A stretch of DNA of 64,000 bases from Gordionus sp. m RMFG-2023 (taxonomy: Eukaryota > Nematomorpha > Gordioida > Chordodea > Parachordodidae). The notes beneath the pieces are model-generated. The model did no database searches and was not told the origin of the DNA. It worked only from the letters and a program-made list of their open reading frames with translations. The stretch lies in contig NC_088778.1 in the NCBI RefSeq assembly GCF_954871325.1, positions 21,189,120-21,253,119 on the forward strand, given 5' to 3'. Positions 11,284-22,445 of this stretch are shown in pieces. The position numbers were made by a program, and so were the translations under genes. The number at the start of each line of letters is the position of its first letter. The stretch's first letter is position 1.

Positions 11284-11440
11284 TTTTAATAACTAGATTT
11301 ATAATGCTAACTAGATTTATAATGTATATTTTTAAATATAAATTTTATTAAATTAAATTAAATAAAAGGATTATAATTTTAGATTTAATAAAAAATATAT
11401 TTTAATAATTTTTAGATGTATTTATTATGTAAAATTGAAA

Positions 11441-11532
11441 GTAGCTAGCTACCGTTATCGCTATTTTCTAAAAAAGGTAGCCCGCTAAAGCTACCGCTAT
11501 TGAAAAAGTACCGCGCTATTTTAACAACACTG
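11441..11532 (-). repeat. hAT terminus with AGCTACCGCTA subterminal repeats
   Basis: In reverse complement the right edge reads CAGTGTTGTTAAAATAGCG, a hAT-style end. It is followed inward by repeats of GCGGTAGC, such as GGTAGCTTTAGCGG, and by GTAGCTAGCTAC. It belongs with the BED-finger frame at 11,077-11,283. No opposite end was found. Confidence 0.6.
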
Positions 11533-11699
11533 GTTATTGTTAATTTAAAGAAATACGTCTAAATAAAATTTTTAAATCTATACATGACTATGCTTTGTTT
11601 TTTTAACTATTTATTACCTATAAATAAAATAAAAAATTTATTTTTTATACCAAATTTATGTCTAGTTTTTTAATTATAATTTAAATATAGATTATTTTT

Positions 11700-11835
11700 T
11701 TTTACCAATTCAAAAATTCCTAAACCTGAGCTGAATTCGGAACCAAACCCGGGTTCATAAATATTCTCTGAACCGAACCCGAATCGAACCCACCTATTTT
11801 TTAACCTTAAACCGAACCCGGGCCTTTTATCATTT
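11700..11835. repeat. CCGAACCCG-rich hAT-like subterminal patch
   Basis: The motif CCGAACC(C)G or a close variant occurs at least five times in this stretch. The same motif lies inside the TIRs of hAT-3 (19,670-20,452) and at 34,900-34,985 and 36,100-36,170. This is therefore probably the remnant of one end of a related element, with no boundary left. Confidence 0.5.
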
Positions 11836-12224
11836 TGATTAAAGTTAATTTCGTTAATTTTTATTTTATCTTCGTTTCGCTCCTTTTAGGCTAGACTATA
11901 AAATATTCCTTTTAATTTCTCCTTTTCATATATTATCCTTAGTTCAAAGTAGTTTTTTTCGACTGGTTCTATTTCCATATCTTTTTCCAACAAGAACTTT
12001 GTTTTTATCTCTCTGTTTTCTAACCCGTTATTTGCTATTTATTTTCTTTAAAATTACATTTTGTGATTGAATTTATTAATTTAAAGTTAGTTTCCCGGTC
12101 TCTTTGCACACGCTTTACAAATTGAAAGTTTCATGGTGCTATTTTTTTTCTCATTGCTCTCAAGTAATCCAACATATCGTCTTATTTTATTTTACTTATT
12201 GACTTGAGCGAATTTTAGAATAAT

Positions 12225-12395
12225 TTTATTTAAATGATATGTTGATAATGTCGATATAAGAGCTGCTCGTTTTTGGTCGTTGTCAAATTTATCATTTAAC
12301 GTGAAATAAGCATTTAGTTTAGTTCAGAATTTCGTAAACGAATCAATATTGTCCTTTTAAGAATTAACGTTGGTATTTCTTGATTATTTTTCATC
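12225..12395 (-). pseudogene. Ty3/gypsy gag scrap
   Basis: On the minus strand a short run contains the retrotransposon gag signature TKLNAYFTLND, then DQKRAALISTLSTYHL. It matches the general pattern of Ty3/gypsy capsid-type domains (F..KL..YF..N, then KRA.LIS.LS...Y..L). It is a broken fossil. No LTR or pol part was found next to it, and its relation to gypsy-2 is open. The sequence around it (11,836-12,224 and 12,396-12,659) shows nothing else. Confidence 0.55.
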
Positions 12396-12659
12396 GTACT
12401 TTATAATATCTTTTAAGAGTTTTTTAAGATTGTGCCATAGATTTGTCTAAGGATTCGCTTGTTATCTTAACAATAATCTTTTATTCACTTTTTATTTATA
12501 TAACATAATCCTTCTATATAAAATTTATGCAACTATTGTATATCTTTTTTTAAATTTAATTCTTGGATTGGAACAAAAATAATAAATTTCTTGGAATTAT
12601 AAAATATCTATTAAAAATGATATATAATTTTGATAATATAAATTCGCAAAATAATAAAT

Positions 12660-13035
12660 GATTCATAGAAAAATTAGCCTGAAGGAGGAGAAGGGTGCAA
12701 GGACTAATCTCCCTTTCATAAATTTGCTTGTTCCCATAAATATCATTTCATGCTAATAAAAATTTTATTTCTGCACATCCTCTATCCTCCGCTCCTACAA
12801 AAATTTATATAATATATCACTGTAAACTATAATTTCAAAGAAAAATAAGCAAAAGTTTATAATATTTTAAAATAATAACTATAATCAAAATTTAGAAAGA
12901 AGTATTAAAATTAACATTGCCTAAGGCCTATAATAAGTGTGATCTTAAAGATCTCCAATAAAATTAAGAGTATAAAACCAACCTAATAGTGAACTCCAAC
13001 CTCCCCCCAGCAAAATCCTGGCTAAGCCTATAAAT
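12660..13035 (+). repeat. G-run MITE family, full-length copy
   Basis: This is the best copy of the family. The left part is GA-rich, the middle holds CATAAATATCATTTCATGC, and the right part ends CCCCCCAGCAAAATCCTGGC followed by TAAGCC. The right end in reverse complement (GGCTTAGCCAGGATTTTGCT) equals the start of the copy at 438. It has no coding capacity. Confidence 0.75.
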
Positions 13036-13953
13036 GATAGGAAAATGTACAACTATGGAATGCATGTGAAAAGCCAGAATCTGAGAGCCAATAGGTAATC
13101 AGTTGAAAGTTCCATGCATAACTAGAATATCCTATAAGAAAGAGTGACTACATTATTCAAATATAAATAAATTTTTTGAAAAAATTGATAGTCCAATTTT
13201 TAAAGATACAGATATTTTAGGTCCTATAGAAATAGCATTAGACCATTTACAAAAGTAAAGTATTAATTTTATCGAAAATTAGTGTCTATACTGTTTAAAA
13301 CAATTAGTGATTATTAAGATCAAGAATTGAAGACAATAAATTAATTTATTTAAATATATAGTTAATCAAAATCATTCTAAAATAACATAAACTAAAGCGT
13401 AAAAATATAAAATCAAAATATAAAGTAACAATTATAAATCTTTCTCTTTTCTTTTTCTTGAAATATTACATTTTCGATCTCACTATTTATACTACTAAAA
13501 TTTACATACCATCAATAATTATTTCATATAATTGTCAAATTTGCTTATAATTTAAACTTTTCAATTATCCTTACAAATTAACTGTTTATCTTTAATTATA
13601 AATAACTTTTCTTTTCCAATACACGTATTTGACACATACTATCTGGGATTAAGGGTAACATAAAAACTTAAAAATTCAAGTTTGCAACTACTTTTATTAA
13701 AAACTGTCCAAGATGGTATAGGCATGAGATTTGGGAAATTTCTATTTTGATAAACATAATAAGGCCATTTTGGCATCATTATTATTATATATTTTAATGA
13801 GCTTATAAATTGAGTCAGTTGATAAAAATAATACTATTATAATAAGCTATATTTTTGTTATATATTTATATATATAATGATATATAAGAAATGTCGATCA
13901 AAAGTAATCTTTTGAAATTAGTTTTGGTGAGTGATTATGGGGAAAAAGGATCA
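13036..13953. other. AT-rich spacer, nothing firm
   Basis: A short frame near 13,160-13,255 (NKFFEKIDSPIFKD) looks coding but is unrecognised. The remainder has no named feature. A retroelement LTR could lie in 13,600-14,040, just before the gypsy-2 pol fragment, but no second copy was found to prove it. Confidence 0.35.
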
Positions 13954-13984
13954 CATGTCTGAAGAAGCTTTGTCTTCGGACATG
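13954..13984. repeat. Hairpin, 11-bp arms
   Basis: CATGTCTGAAG and CTTCGGACATG pair with one G-T mismatch around a 9-base loop. It lies about 30 bases before AATAAAG (near 14,007) and may be a poly(A)-region hairpin of a retroelement or chance. Confidence 0.6.
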
Positions 13985-14039
13985 ATTTGATATATATTGA
14001 TGATAATAAAGTTCTTGATACAACAAAAGTACAACTTAT

Positions 14040-15275
14040 TATAATGTTGCCATTGACTACAGGCATAAACCGTTGATTTATTTATTTAAGAAGGACAATA
14101 TCACCTAGGCTTCAACGGTGGTTATTATTAGTGGGTAGTTTTGATTTGGAATTAAAGTATAGGTAAGGAAAAGAAAATCTTTTACCAGATATTTTATCAA
14201 GATTGATAGTTGGTGAAGAGACCGATGAGAAACTGTCAGGTCAAGATAGGAAAGGTGAAGGGCCCTTAATTTGTACTTTAACTTGTGGTTTAAGGGGTGG
14301 TCCCACCACATGGGAGGATATTAGAAATTATACGTTAAAAGATAAGAAAATGAAATTATTAAAATTGCAAATAATGGGGAAAAAGCCATAGGATGTCGGT
14401 GAGAACAAATTAATGTATTGAAACTGAGTTAACTGTGGTAGACGGTTGCATTATGAGAGGGCATAGAGCGGTTATACCGAGTCAGCTGAAAGACAAAGTT
14501 CTGAAAATATTACACACGGGCCATCAAGGAATTTCGCGAATGAAACAGTGGGGAAGGGAATATGTTTGGTGGCCTGGAATGAATGGGAAAATTGAAAAAA
14601 TTGTTTGGCCGAAAGTAAATAGAGCTTGGGAAAGAGTGCATATGGATTTTTTTGAGTGTAATGATAAAAAATTTATTTTAAGTGTAGATGCTTTTTCAAA
14701 GTGGATTGAATTTGAAGAGGTACATGGTTTAACTACGGGAATTGTAACATTTGAAGAAATTATGATCTAGGTTTGGCATTCCGAAATGGGTGGTATCGGA
14801 TGGTGGTCGGGGTTCGTGAGCGAAATGTTTGGGAGTTTTTGTTTGAGAAATAATGTGCAACATATGCTGGCACCACCGTATCACCCTAGTTCTAACGGAG
14901 ATGCAGAAAGATTGGTGGCTATTGTTAAGGGTTGGTTGAGAAAGGCCAAGGAAGGCAAAGAAGAAGTTTGGATAGCTCATTTGTATTATAATAATGGGGT
15001 AGGAAGGGATGGTAAATCTCCTTCGGAAAAAATGTTGGGAAGGAAAACTAATACTTTTTTAGATATGTTAAAACCTGTTTCGAGAATGTTAGAAATTGTG
15101 GAATATGAATATATATTTGATCAAATGGTCTGGGTTAGGATGTATCGGAGTAATAAAAAATGGGAAAAGGGGATAATTATAGAAAATTTAGGTAATAAAT
15201 TGTGTAAAATAAGATTGAAAGATATGACGGAAGTGCGTTGCTATAGAGATCAGGTAAAATGTCGCAAATAAACTT
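14040..15275 (+). mobile_element. gypsy-2, broken Ty3/gypsy pol fragment
   Basis: Parts in order on the plus strand are the tail of RNase H (about 14,060-14,215, ending DILSRL), the integrase zinc-binding region (about 14,440-14,610, HTGHQG and WWPGM), the integrase core (about 14,640-15,000, with HMDFFE, then PPYHPSSNGDAERL) and the integrase C-terminal region (about 15,060-15,270). The order and motifs are those of Ty3/gypsy elements of the chromodomain-less K02A2.6-like type. It is broken, with a handful of breaks by eye, and no LTR was found. A zinc-knuckle gag-like piece lies 1.1 kb downstream (16,380-16,930) and may or may not belong to it. Confidence 0.8.
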
Positions 15276-15289
15276 AGTTGATAGGTAAA

Positions 15290-16370
15290 TACGCTGAGTT
15301 AAAAAAAAAAATTTTTGTGTTGGGATAGGTCAGTAATGTAAAAAAAATAAATAAAAAATATATATGGGATTATTGAAATTAAATTAATATGTATATTTTC
15401 GGGGTTATTTTGTGTAAATGGTTCTCAAGGTAACTACTTTGAATGGATTTGATTAGAATTAATAGATTTTAAAATAAAATTGTTAAAATTAGCACAGTTG
15501 TAAAATATACGCGGGAATGTAAAGAATTCATTAATAAAAAGTAAAGTAATATGGGGGTTGTTTAAAAGAAATAGTTAAAAATTACATGTTTAAAGAATAA
15601 TAGAAGGAATAAAAAATAAGGAGGGAGTAATTAATTAGTTTTTAAAAAAAGAGAAATGGGAAAGATTTAAAAATATGAAATAGGAACGTTTTTTTAAAAA
15701 AAAGAAGAGTGCGTAGTCGTTTATAAAAATGGGGTTAAAAGTGAATTTCAAGGAAAAGGGAAAAGATTTATTATAGGAATTTAAGTTGTAGAAAATTCGT
15801 TTTGTAAGATAATTAGAATATAAATTGTGAAATAAGAAAAGAGGTTAATAAATATATTTTGAGTAAAAGCGATAAATTATGGAATTGATTAAACAAGGAA
15901 AAATTTTAGAAAAGTGTGTTGTAAAAGTTATTTTTTTTTAAAAAGAGGGATTGTAAAGATAGAATTTAGTGTTTCAAAGAAAAATAATTAATTATGATTG
16001 AAGGTAAATTGTAGAAGAATTGGTTTTTTTTTAAAAAATTAAAAGTTAGGATATTGGAAGATAAAAGAGGTTAAGAATTGAGTAAAAGTAATTAATTTTG
16101 AAAATTAGTAAAAAAAAATATATAGTAGGTTAAAGTAATCAAAATCATTGGGAAAGTAAAGAATATAAAATTGTTTTTGATAAGCAACTGGAACGTGTTA
16201 ATTAAATGTTATGTGAATTAAATAACAGTAGAAAAATAAATATGAAGAAAATAATGTAGTTGTAAAGTTGTTGTAAAAGAAAAAAAGGGTTTTTATTAAA
16301 AATTTTTCCTATAATTTATAATTAAATAAGGAAGTTTGAGTCTTATTTTAGTAAAAAAAAATAAAATAAT
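15290..16370 (+). other. Purine-biased tract downstream of gypsy-2
   Basis: For about 1.1 kb the plus strand is dominated by A and G, with few C; TTTT runs occur but CC is almost absent. The bias begins where integrase ends and stops near the gag-like piece. There is no open frame. A long 3' non-coding region of a retroelement with a polypurine-like strand bias is the likeliest reading. Similar bias on the opposite strand is seen at about 38,740-39,460. Confidence 0.5.
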
Positions 16371-16379
16371 ATTTATAAT

Positions 16380-16930
16380 ACATTCTCACATGGACAACAC
16401 CTTCTATATCAAGGCGACCAACAATATGAAAAGTATTGAATATGAACCATCGTCTGGCCAATCAATGGCATGATCAGTGGATACGTCAGCAAACTGAGGA
16501 GTGTATGCCGATGAAATCGCTTAGAACTTTGAGTGAAATATTGGTGAGACCGAATGGCAGATAATTAAATGATGGCTCCGATGGTACCAATGAGAAGACC
16601 AAGTTTCAATGTAAAATGTTTTAATTGCGGCGGGATAGGACATAAATCCATTGACAAAGTGGAGGATCAATGAAATCAATGAGAATAGATGGCAATCAAA
16701 TGGACCACCTCGGAGAGTCATGACGGCTGGACGTACGCTACCTAGAGGGACGTTCATGATGATGTCTGGAGAAATTGGGCAGCAAGTGGATTCCCCGATG
16801 ATTAATGCAAGAATGATACAAAGGAGACCCGAAGTGATGAGGTTGGGAAGTAATAATATTCAAAATTGTAATGATGGACAAGTGGGTGTTCAAACGAGTA
16901 ATATGGTGTCAGATAGGAGGACAGAGTAAA
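16380..16930 (+). pseudogene. Gag-like zinc-knuckle fossil
   Basis: Around 16,605-16,650 the plus strand encodes CFNCGGIGHKSID, the CCHC layout of a retroelement nucleocapsid zinc knuckle. It is preceded by a short region ending LRTLSEILVRP and followed by a basic, Arg/Met/Gly-rich stretch to about 16,930. It is broken. Its position after an integrase, not before, suggests either a second element or a rearrangement. The family is most likely Ty3/gypsy. Confidence 0.55.
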
Positions 16931-17307
16931 TCATTCAGAATGAAATGGAAGAGTTAGCAATAGATGATGATACATTGTAAGAAATTGTATTATATTATTT
17001 GGTAATTAATTTTTTTTAAGAAACAATTATGCGAAAAATGTTTCAATTTTGCCCCGGGTTTTTGTTCGTAAAATAAAGGGCGTGTTTTAACTATATATTT
17101 TTAGGTTATAGATGCTCACTACCAAGTGAATGTATGGAAATATTATAAATACCAACCTAATTTGCTAAATACCGACCAAAATTTATTAAAATGTAATAAG
17201 ACCCTTATTATTTAATATATTATAACGGAATCACGTGGTCGAGTCCGGCCTCCTATATATCATCCCCCCAAGGATGGAACCGCCAAGTTAGATTAAGAAA
17301 AAAAACA

Positions 17308-17381
17308 TGACCATTCCCGAGATTCGACCCAGCGACCATGGGATCAGTAAGCGAAGCTCTTACTTACTAGGCCATAGAGGT
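17308..17381 (-). other. tRNA-like unit (SINE head), copy 1
   Basis: Read on the minus strand it contains TGGCCTAGTAAGTAAGAGC, an A-box-like (Pol III) motif, and GGGTCGAATCTC, a B-box-like motif about 30 bases later, at tRNA spacing. Acceptor and anticodon stems do not pair well, so it is a tRNA-derived repeat head and not a working tRNA gene. It keeps the better B box of the two copies. Confidence 0.6.
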
Positions 17382-17516
17382 TTTCCAAAAATGGTTAATG
17401 ATGCTTACTACCTTAAGGTACTATCTATCAAATTTGAATTTTGTTCATATTTCATTTGGATAGGCACTACCAAATATATTTATAATATATATTTGAAAAA
17501 TCGTGATTTTTGGAAA

Positions 17517-17590
17517 GCCTCTATGGCCTAGTTAGCAAGAGCTTGGCTTACTGATCCCATGGTCCCGAGTTCAAATCCCGGGAATGGTCA
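17517..17590 (+). other. tRNA-like unit (SINE head), copy 2
   Basis: It starts GCCTCTATGGCCTAGTTAGC (A-box-like at 17,524-17,536) and has GAGTTCAAATCCC (B-box-like) at 17,567-17,579. It is the inverted counterpart of 17,308-17,381, with about ten differences. Sequence after it (CATG, T run, then a GC-richer block ending CACGTG) is shared by both copies. This is a probable SINE, not a functional tRNA. Confidence 0.65.
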
Positions 17591-18252
17591 TGTTTTTTTT
17601 CTTAATCTAACTTGGTGGTTCCATCCTTGGGGGGATAATATATAGGAGGCCGGACTCGACCACGTGATTCCGTATTAATATATTAAATAATAAAGGTCGT
17701 ATTACATTTTAATAAATTTTGGTCGATATTTAGCAAATTAGGTTGGTATTTAGAATATTTTTATACATTCACTTAGTAGTAAGCATCATTAACCTCCAAA
17801 AATCATGATTTTTCAAATATATATTATAAATATATTTGGTAGTGCCTATCCAAATGAAAAATAAACAAAATTCAAATTTGATAGGTAGTACCTTAAGGTA
17901 GTAAGCATCATTAACCTATTTTTTATCTTTATTTTTTATTTTTATTTTTGGGAATTGATTTTTTATGTATAATGTTGTCGAAAATATTAATTATTATATA
18001 ATGTTTTTAAAAAGATATATACATTTTTACACATATTTTTTTAAAAAATAAAAAGATTTCCAAAATTGTAGTTTTTTTCCAATTTGAAATTATTATTTAT
18101 TTTCCGGGATTTACTTTATTTGAATATTTACTGATATGATATGTTGTCAAAATGTAGTAACAAATAATTAATTTTTTAAAAGGTAAAATAAATAAAGGTG
18201 AAAAATGTAGAAATAGAATTTAAATAATATAACTGTTTTATAATTAATTTAA

Positions 18253-18450
18253 CTAATAGGTAATGACCATTTTATAAAAAATATCTTGAATATAAGATAC
18301 TCTCATTTTTAAAATATGTTTATATTTTTTTGAGGCCCTGCCCAACTCTACAGTTATCGCCAAATATTCCATGATATCAGACGACACATTTACACCAATC
18401 ATTTCCACTACTTTAGCTACATATGGTGGCCTTGCATTATCTTTCATCAT
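18253..18450 (-). pseudogene. Tc1/mariner transposase scrap
   Basis: The minus-strand frame opens MMKDNARPPYVAKVVEMIG, the second-aspartate region of Tc1/mariner DDE transposases (QQDNARPH.A..V). It continues for about 30 residues in the place where the LSPDLNPIEH box should be, though that box is degraded. No TIR, no other transposase part and no open frame extends it. 17,918-18,252 holds nothing else. Confidence 0.6.
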
Positions 18451-19394
18451 AGAACTAGACTAATTCATTCGTAAATTTACCTATAAACCTCGGGAAAGAT
18501 ATCTCAGACAAAGGCTAGTAATAGCCATGCACAAGTTCAATCATATTAGCTTTATCATAAGCTATTCCGAGCTAATCTTAATTTATAATTATTTTTTTAG
18601 TTTTTTAAATCCATTTTTTATAATTATTTGCTTTAAATGTTATTTTTTATTTCTAATATAAAACTTTTAACGCATAAATATTTGATAAAAATATTATTAA
18701 AATTAATTATTGCTGTTAGATTTCATCAATCAAACAAAATTACTATATAAAAAAGGTACTATCTAAGTCAAAAAGAATGCCATTAACCATAAATTAAAGT
18801 GGACGCAATTTTGTTTGCCTCTCTTTTTTATAAAAATCCAGACATTCTTAAATCAATGCTTGATGCAATGCAGACCTTTCAGTAAAGTCAAATCGATACC
18901 TGATGAAAAGTGTTTTGTCATTCTGATATATGCATTGCGAATTGGTCATGTTAAAAAAATAAAATCCTCTTGTAGAAACCATGCATTCATCGAATCAATT
19001 AATGGCATAGGTATAGTTTATCCAAGGGGGAAGGGTAGGATTTCAAAATTGTTTTAGAGGGCCGCCCCCAAACCCACATCTGCTTGGCTTTCAGTCAGGA
19101 CCGGTTTATAAAAATTTTGATTAGATATGATTTTCCTGTGGTTATTTTATTTTGCTTTTTAAAATATGTAATATCTTTGTATCATCTCCGTTAAAGTTGG
19201 TTGAACAACTAGACACACTTATTTCAGAACCTAATATTTCGTGCTTTATTTGTGAGTATTTCAACCTGTATAGCAGCAATATAAATAATAAATTATTAGC
19301 TACAAAATTTTGGCTAGCACGATTGAAAAGAGTTTGAAATATATTCTGAAGATTCTATCAAGTTTAGTGATTTGTTCTACATTATTTTAATCCG
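18451..19394. other. AT-rich spacer with a short G-run patch
   Basis: Around 19,005-19,110 GGCATAGGTATAG is followed by GGGGGAAGGG and later CCGCCCCC, recalling the ends of the G-run MITEs, but no whole copy can be drawn. No gene was found. Confidence 0.35.
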
Positions 19395-19669
19395 TTTGGT
19401 ATAATCAGATTAAGGGGAAAAAAGTTATTTACAAAATAAAAAAATTACCGAAATTGGCATCATGCTAGAATGGAAAATAAAGGCTAATATCTATTAATTG
19501 ACTAGTATTTTTTGATTCCTCAATCACTTTTATGAACCACAAAAAAAGAAACCAAATTATAAACATTATGATTGTCACGCTTTAGGCTTAAAGTTAACCA
19601 CGTTTTTGGAAACACTAATTCTGAACTTAAACCAACCCCTTAAGTATTACTTAATCTGTACATTTTATT

Positions 19670-20452
19670 CAGGGATCCAAACCGAACCTGAACCCAACCA
19701 TTAAACCGCTAAAACCCGGTATTTTTATCGAACCTAAACCTCTCAATAAATTTCTATCCGAACCTGAACCGAACCTTTAAGATGCCTCTGAACCGGTTCG
19801 AGTCTCATAATTTTATGCTTGTAAAATAATGTGAAAGTTATTACTAGTATATTGAAAAATTTTAATTATAGAATTGCTTTAAAGATTATTATCAATCACA
19901 TTTAATAGATAGTCAGTCATAATTTTTATAAACTTTAGTATATTGCCATTTTACAACATTTTTTAAATATTTTAAGCTTATAAATTATAATGCCTAGAGA
20001 AAAATTAAATCCAATATATAAATTATTTACATATAGTATTAATAATGATTAATTACACATCAAATCTGATATCATACTGGAAGTGCCGGCTACCCAAGTT
20101 AATGTGGAAGGATGTTTCTCAACAATTAAATTTATATTATTTCCTTATAGATGTAATTTGAGTGAGACGAATTTTGAATATATATTAATTGTGCGGCTAA
20201 TAAAAAATTTTAAGTAATTTTTCTTATTAAAATTAATCAAAGATATTTATTTGTTATATTTATAAATTAAACATTATTTTATAATGTGCAATTAATAAAA
20301 ATGAAGGTTTTATGTATGTGTTATTTATTTTAATTATGAAATAAAAAAAATCTTCCCTATACATAATTCGAATGTAGGTTTGAATACAAAAGTGTTCAAA
20401 CCGATTTTTAGAGGTTCGAACCGAACCGATATTCGTTTGGTTTGGATCCCTG
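19670..20452 (+). mobile_element. hAT-3, non-autonomous hAT with perfect TSD
   Basis: The left end CAGGGATCCAAACCGAACC at 19,670 mirrors the right end GGTTTGGATCCCTG ending at 20,452. Both are flanked by the identical octamer ATTTTATT (19,662-19,669 and 20,453-20,460). Subterminal CCGAACC repeats extend about 130 bp inward on the left and 70 bp on the right. At 783 bp it is far shorter than an autonomous hAT, and it keeps only the last part of a transposase gene (20,080-20,214). A perfect TSD suggests a fairly recent insertion. Confidence 0.93.
20080..20214 (+). pseudogene. hAT C-terminal dimerisation remnant inside hAT-3
   Basis: An uninterrupted frame of 44 codons ends in TAA. It reads EVPATQVNVEGCFST, then RCNLSETNFEYILIVRLIKN, the hATC dimerisation layout (P.....ERxFS...L...R..L......L..L..N). 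The diagnostic S/A-E-R is here V-E-G. The upstream three quarters of the transposase are absent, so this is an internal deletion derivative. Confidence 0.8.
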
Positions 20453-20760
20453 ATTTTATTGCCTTATTTGTTTGGTAGACGGTATGTAAAAAAATAAAAA
20501 AAATAATTGGTAAAATAAAAAATAAATTCCCAAAATTAGCAACTAAACTGAGTAGAGAATATAGAAGTTTTAAATATCTGGTTTGCGTTAATCTTACTTA
20601 TTAATTCTTCAATCAATTTCGTCAGCCACAAATAGGTAATCGAACTTCAATTCGTTTGATAAACAGTATAAATAAGTTATTGATAAAATGAAAAATTTTT
20701 TTAAATTGGTATCAAGATACAAGTTAGAATAAAAAATAGTAATATAGAAATTATATATTT

Positions 20761-22022
20761 TTAATTTTTAAACATGAAAAGAACATATTTTTTTTAAATA
20801 AAATTTGATTAATAGTTGCGTAGCATTGTTTAAATTTTTTAGAATTATTTAATGCATTTTTTATAGACAATTGTTATAGAAAGGAGAGGTTTTATCAACA
20901 ATATGAAATAATTATGAAACATAAAATTTTACTCAAGCATATTTTCTAAGGGGTAGGGGAGTTTTGTGTCGATTCTAATCAACCAATGATCCATATCAAT
21001 TATGATTCCTTTTTGGGAAAGCAATTATAATAAAAAAATTTTAATACAGTATACAAACTTTTATACTTTTAAATTTTACTATCTTTTATATGGTTTTATA
21101 ATTGTTTTTTAATTTTAAATTTAGAAAAATATATCTCATAAACTAGCATTGCTAAAAACATAGATTTAGTCAATTTTTTAAAAACAGTTAGATCAAGATA
21201 TTTGTCAAACATATTATCATATCCTTGAGATTTCCCCGAAAAGATGGAAGAAAGGTTTAATTCCTTTTTAGTGAAATTTCAAGGTTATGGTAATAATAGT
21301 TAGACTAAATTTTATTTAGCCGATTTCAAAAATATAAATCAAGGTTTTCAACAACACACCATAAACATATTAAATATATAATTCCTTAAATTTTATTCAT
21401 AAAAGTAAACTAACAATCCCTTTTAAATATTAATTATAATATATAATTTACATATTATACGAAAAATTTATCAATATAATTGACAACTTAAAAAGTTAAT
21501 TAATTTATATTCATTCACAAAGGCACCGTTTCTATCAAGGGTATATATTGCACCATGTTAACCAAGGAAAGGATTCGCATATCACATTATAAGACAAATT
21601 TATTGAATAGTCTGTAAATATCAAAATATCTTTAATCATTTAAAATATTTGATTCTTCGTCTAAAAAATCTCATTTATTTAGATTTAATATTTCTATACT
21701 ATATACTAGAACCTGTAAACGAGTATAAATTTAAGAAAATTATGAGGCGAGCCAATACTTATAAAAATAATTATTGCGGACTGTGTAAAATTTACAAACG
21801 TTATGACAAATATGAGTTAACAAGTACTAAAAAATGGATAAGTAGAGGTTAGCTAATTTCGATTTTTAACGATGAATTTTAACAAAAACAACTGTAAAAA
21901 TTAAGGATATCATTCACTTTAAGCTTATAGCACTTGCCACATAATTTTTATCAAATCAAACCTCAAAAATAAATATTTTGCACAATATAATTTATAACTT
22001 TATATCTAATAAACCTTAGCCA
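20761..22022. other. AT-rich spacer, nothing firm
   Basis: A frame at 21,649-21,852 includes NNYCGLCKIYKRYDKYEL and could be an exon scrap, but no family or splice partner was found. The rest is unassigned. Confidence 0.35.
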
Positions 22023-22265
22023 CATGCGTATCCAGCATTATAGTATGGGAGTTAGTGTGAGGGGTTTGAATGGTTTTATTTACCATAATTTTTTTGGATT
22101 AAGCCCGCTTTTGAAGGCCTTTGACGGGAATATAATATTTTCAAAAAAATTTGTTTCTTACTTAAAAAAATTGTTTATTACTAATTGCACTCATTTTCTT
22201 GTGCGAGGGGCCCGAAGAGTGTTTGGGGGAAATTTTGCCCCCCACCCCTATGGGTTGAGCTAATG
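22023..22265 (+). repeat. G-run element, probable MITE
   Basis: It starts CATGCGTATCCAGCATTATA and ends in a G-run/C-run pair (TTTGGGGG...CCCCCCACCCC) before TATGGGTTGAG. The ATCCAG start resembles the hAT-5 boundary. There is no coding capacity. Confidence 0.45.
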
Positions 22266-22334
22266 ACTCTAGCTCATAGGCAAAATGAAATAAGATGTTC
22301 AAATTGGATAATAACATCTTAAATAAAACTGCAA

Positions 22335-22445
22335 ATTTATTTTTAGCAGCCCGGTTTTTCAGATAAATAAATTCAGATTCGTAATAAATTAGTTTCGAGT
22401 CGGTCCCGACTTCGATCTAGCCGAACTCAAGTCTGTCCGTTCGTT
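22335..22445. repeat. GC-richer hAT-like end fragment
   Basis: AGCCCGG, GAGTCGGTCCCGAC and GCCGAACTCAAG lie in an otherwise AT-only area. They resemble the subterminal motifs of the hAT-2 and CCGAACC families. There is no boundary or TSD. Confidence 0.35.

Larger units (their letters stand above)
17103..17917. repeat. Nested foldback element with two tRNA-like units (layout A'-B-A-B')
   Basis: Four blocks are bounded by the same 20-base boundary motif (AGGTTAATGATGCTTACTAC or its complement). A' is 17,103-17,392, B is 17,393-17,513, A is 17,514-17,795 and B' is 17,796-17,917. A' is the inverted copy of A (about 285 bp, well conserved), and B' is the inverted copy of B (about 121 bp, about four differences). 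B-A-B' on its own is a 525-bp element with terminal inverted repeats of about 121 bp. Each A block contains a tRNA-like unit. There is no protein. The structure may be a foldback/MITE element that captured a tRNA-derived SINE and then duplicated in inverted orientation. Confidence 0.8.
19395..20760 (+). repeat. Degenerate tandem repeat (period about 190 bp) split by hAT-3
   Basis: Blocks starting TTTGGTATAA (19,395), TTTGGTAGAC (20,470) and TTTGATAAAC (20,660) share a following A-rich part with AAAATTGGCATCA-like sequence and, in the first two, a TCAATCA...CACAAA segment. They are too diverged for an exact unit. The hAT-3 element (19,670-20,452) sits between the first and second block. Confidence 0.45.

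Noticed and set aside
17517-17590. Functional tRNA gene
   Set aside because: A-box-like and B-box-like motifs are present, but acceptor and anticodon stems do not pair, and the unit lies in an inverted repeat; a SINE-like head is the better call.
22024-22263. 79-codon frame in a G-run element
   Set aside because: It coincides with a MITE-like sequence with G and C runs, and has no domain; it is a by-product of composition.
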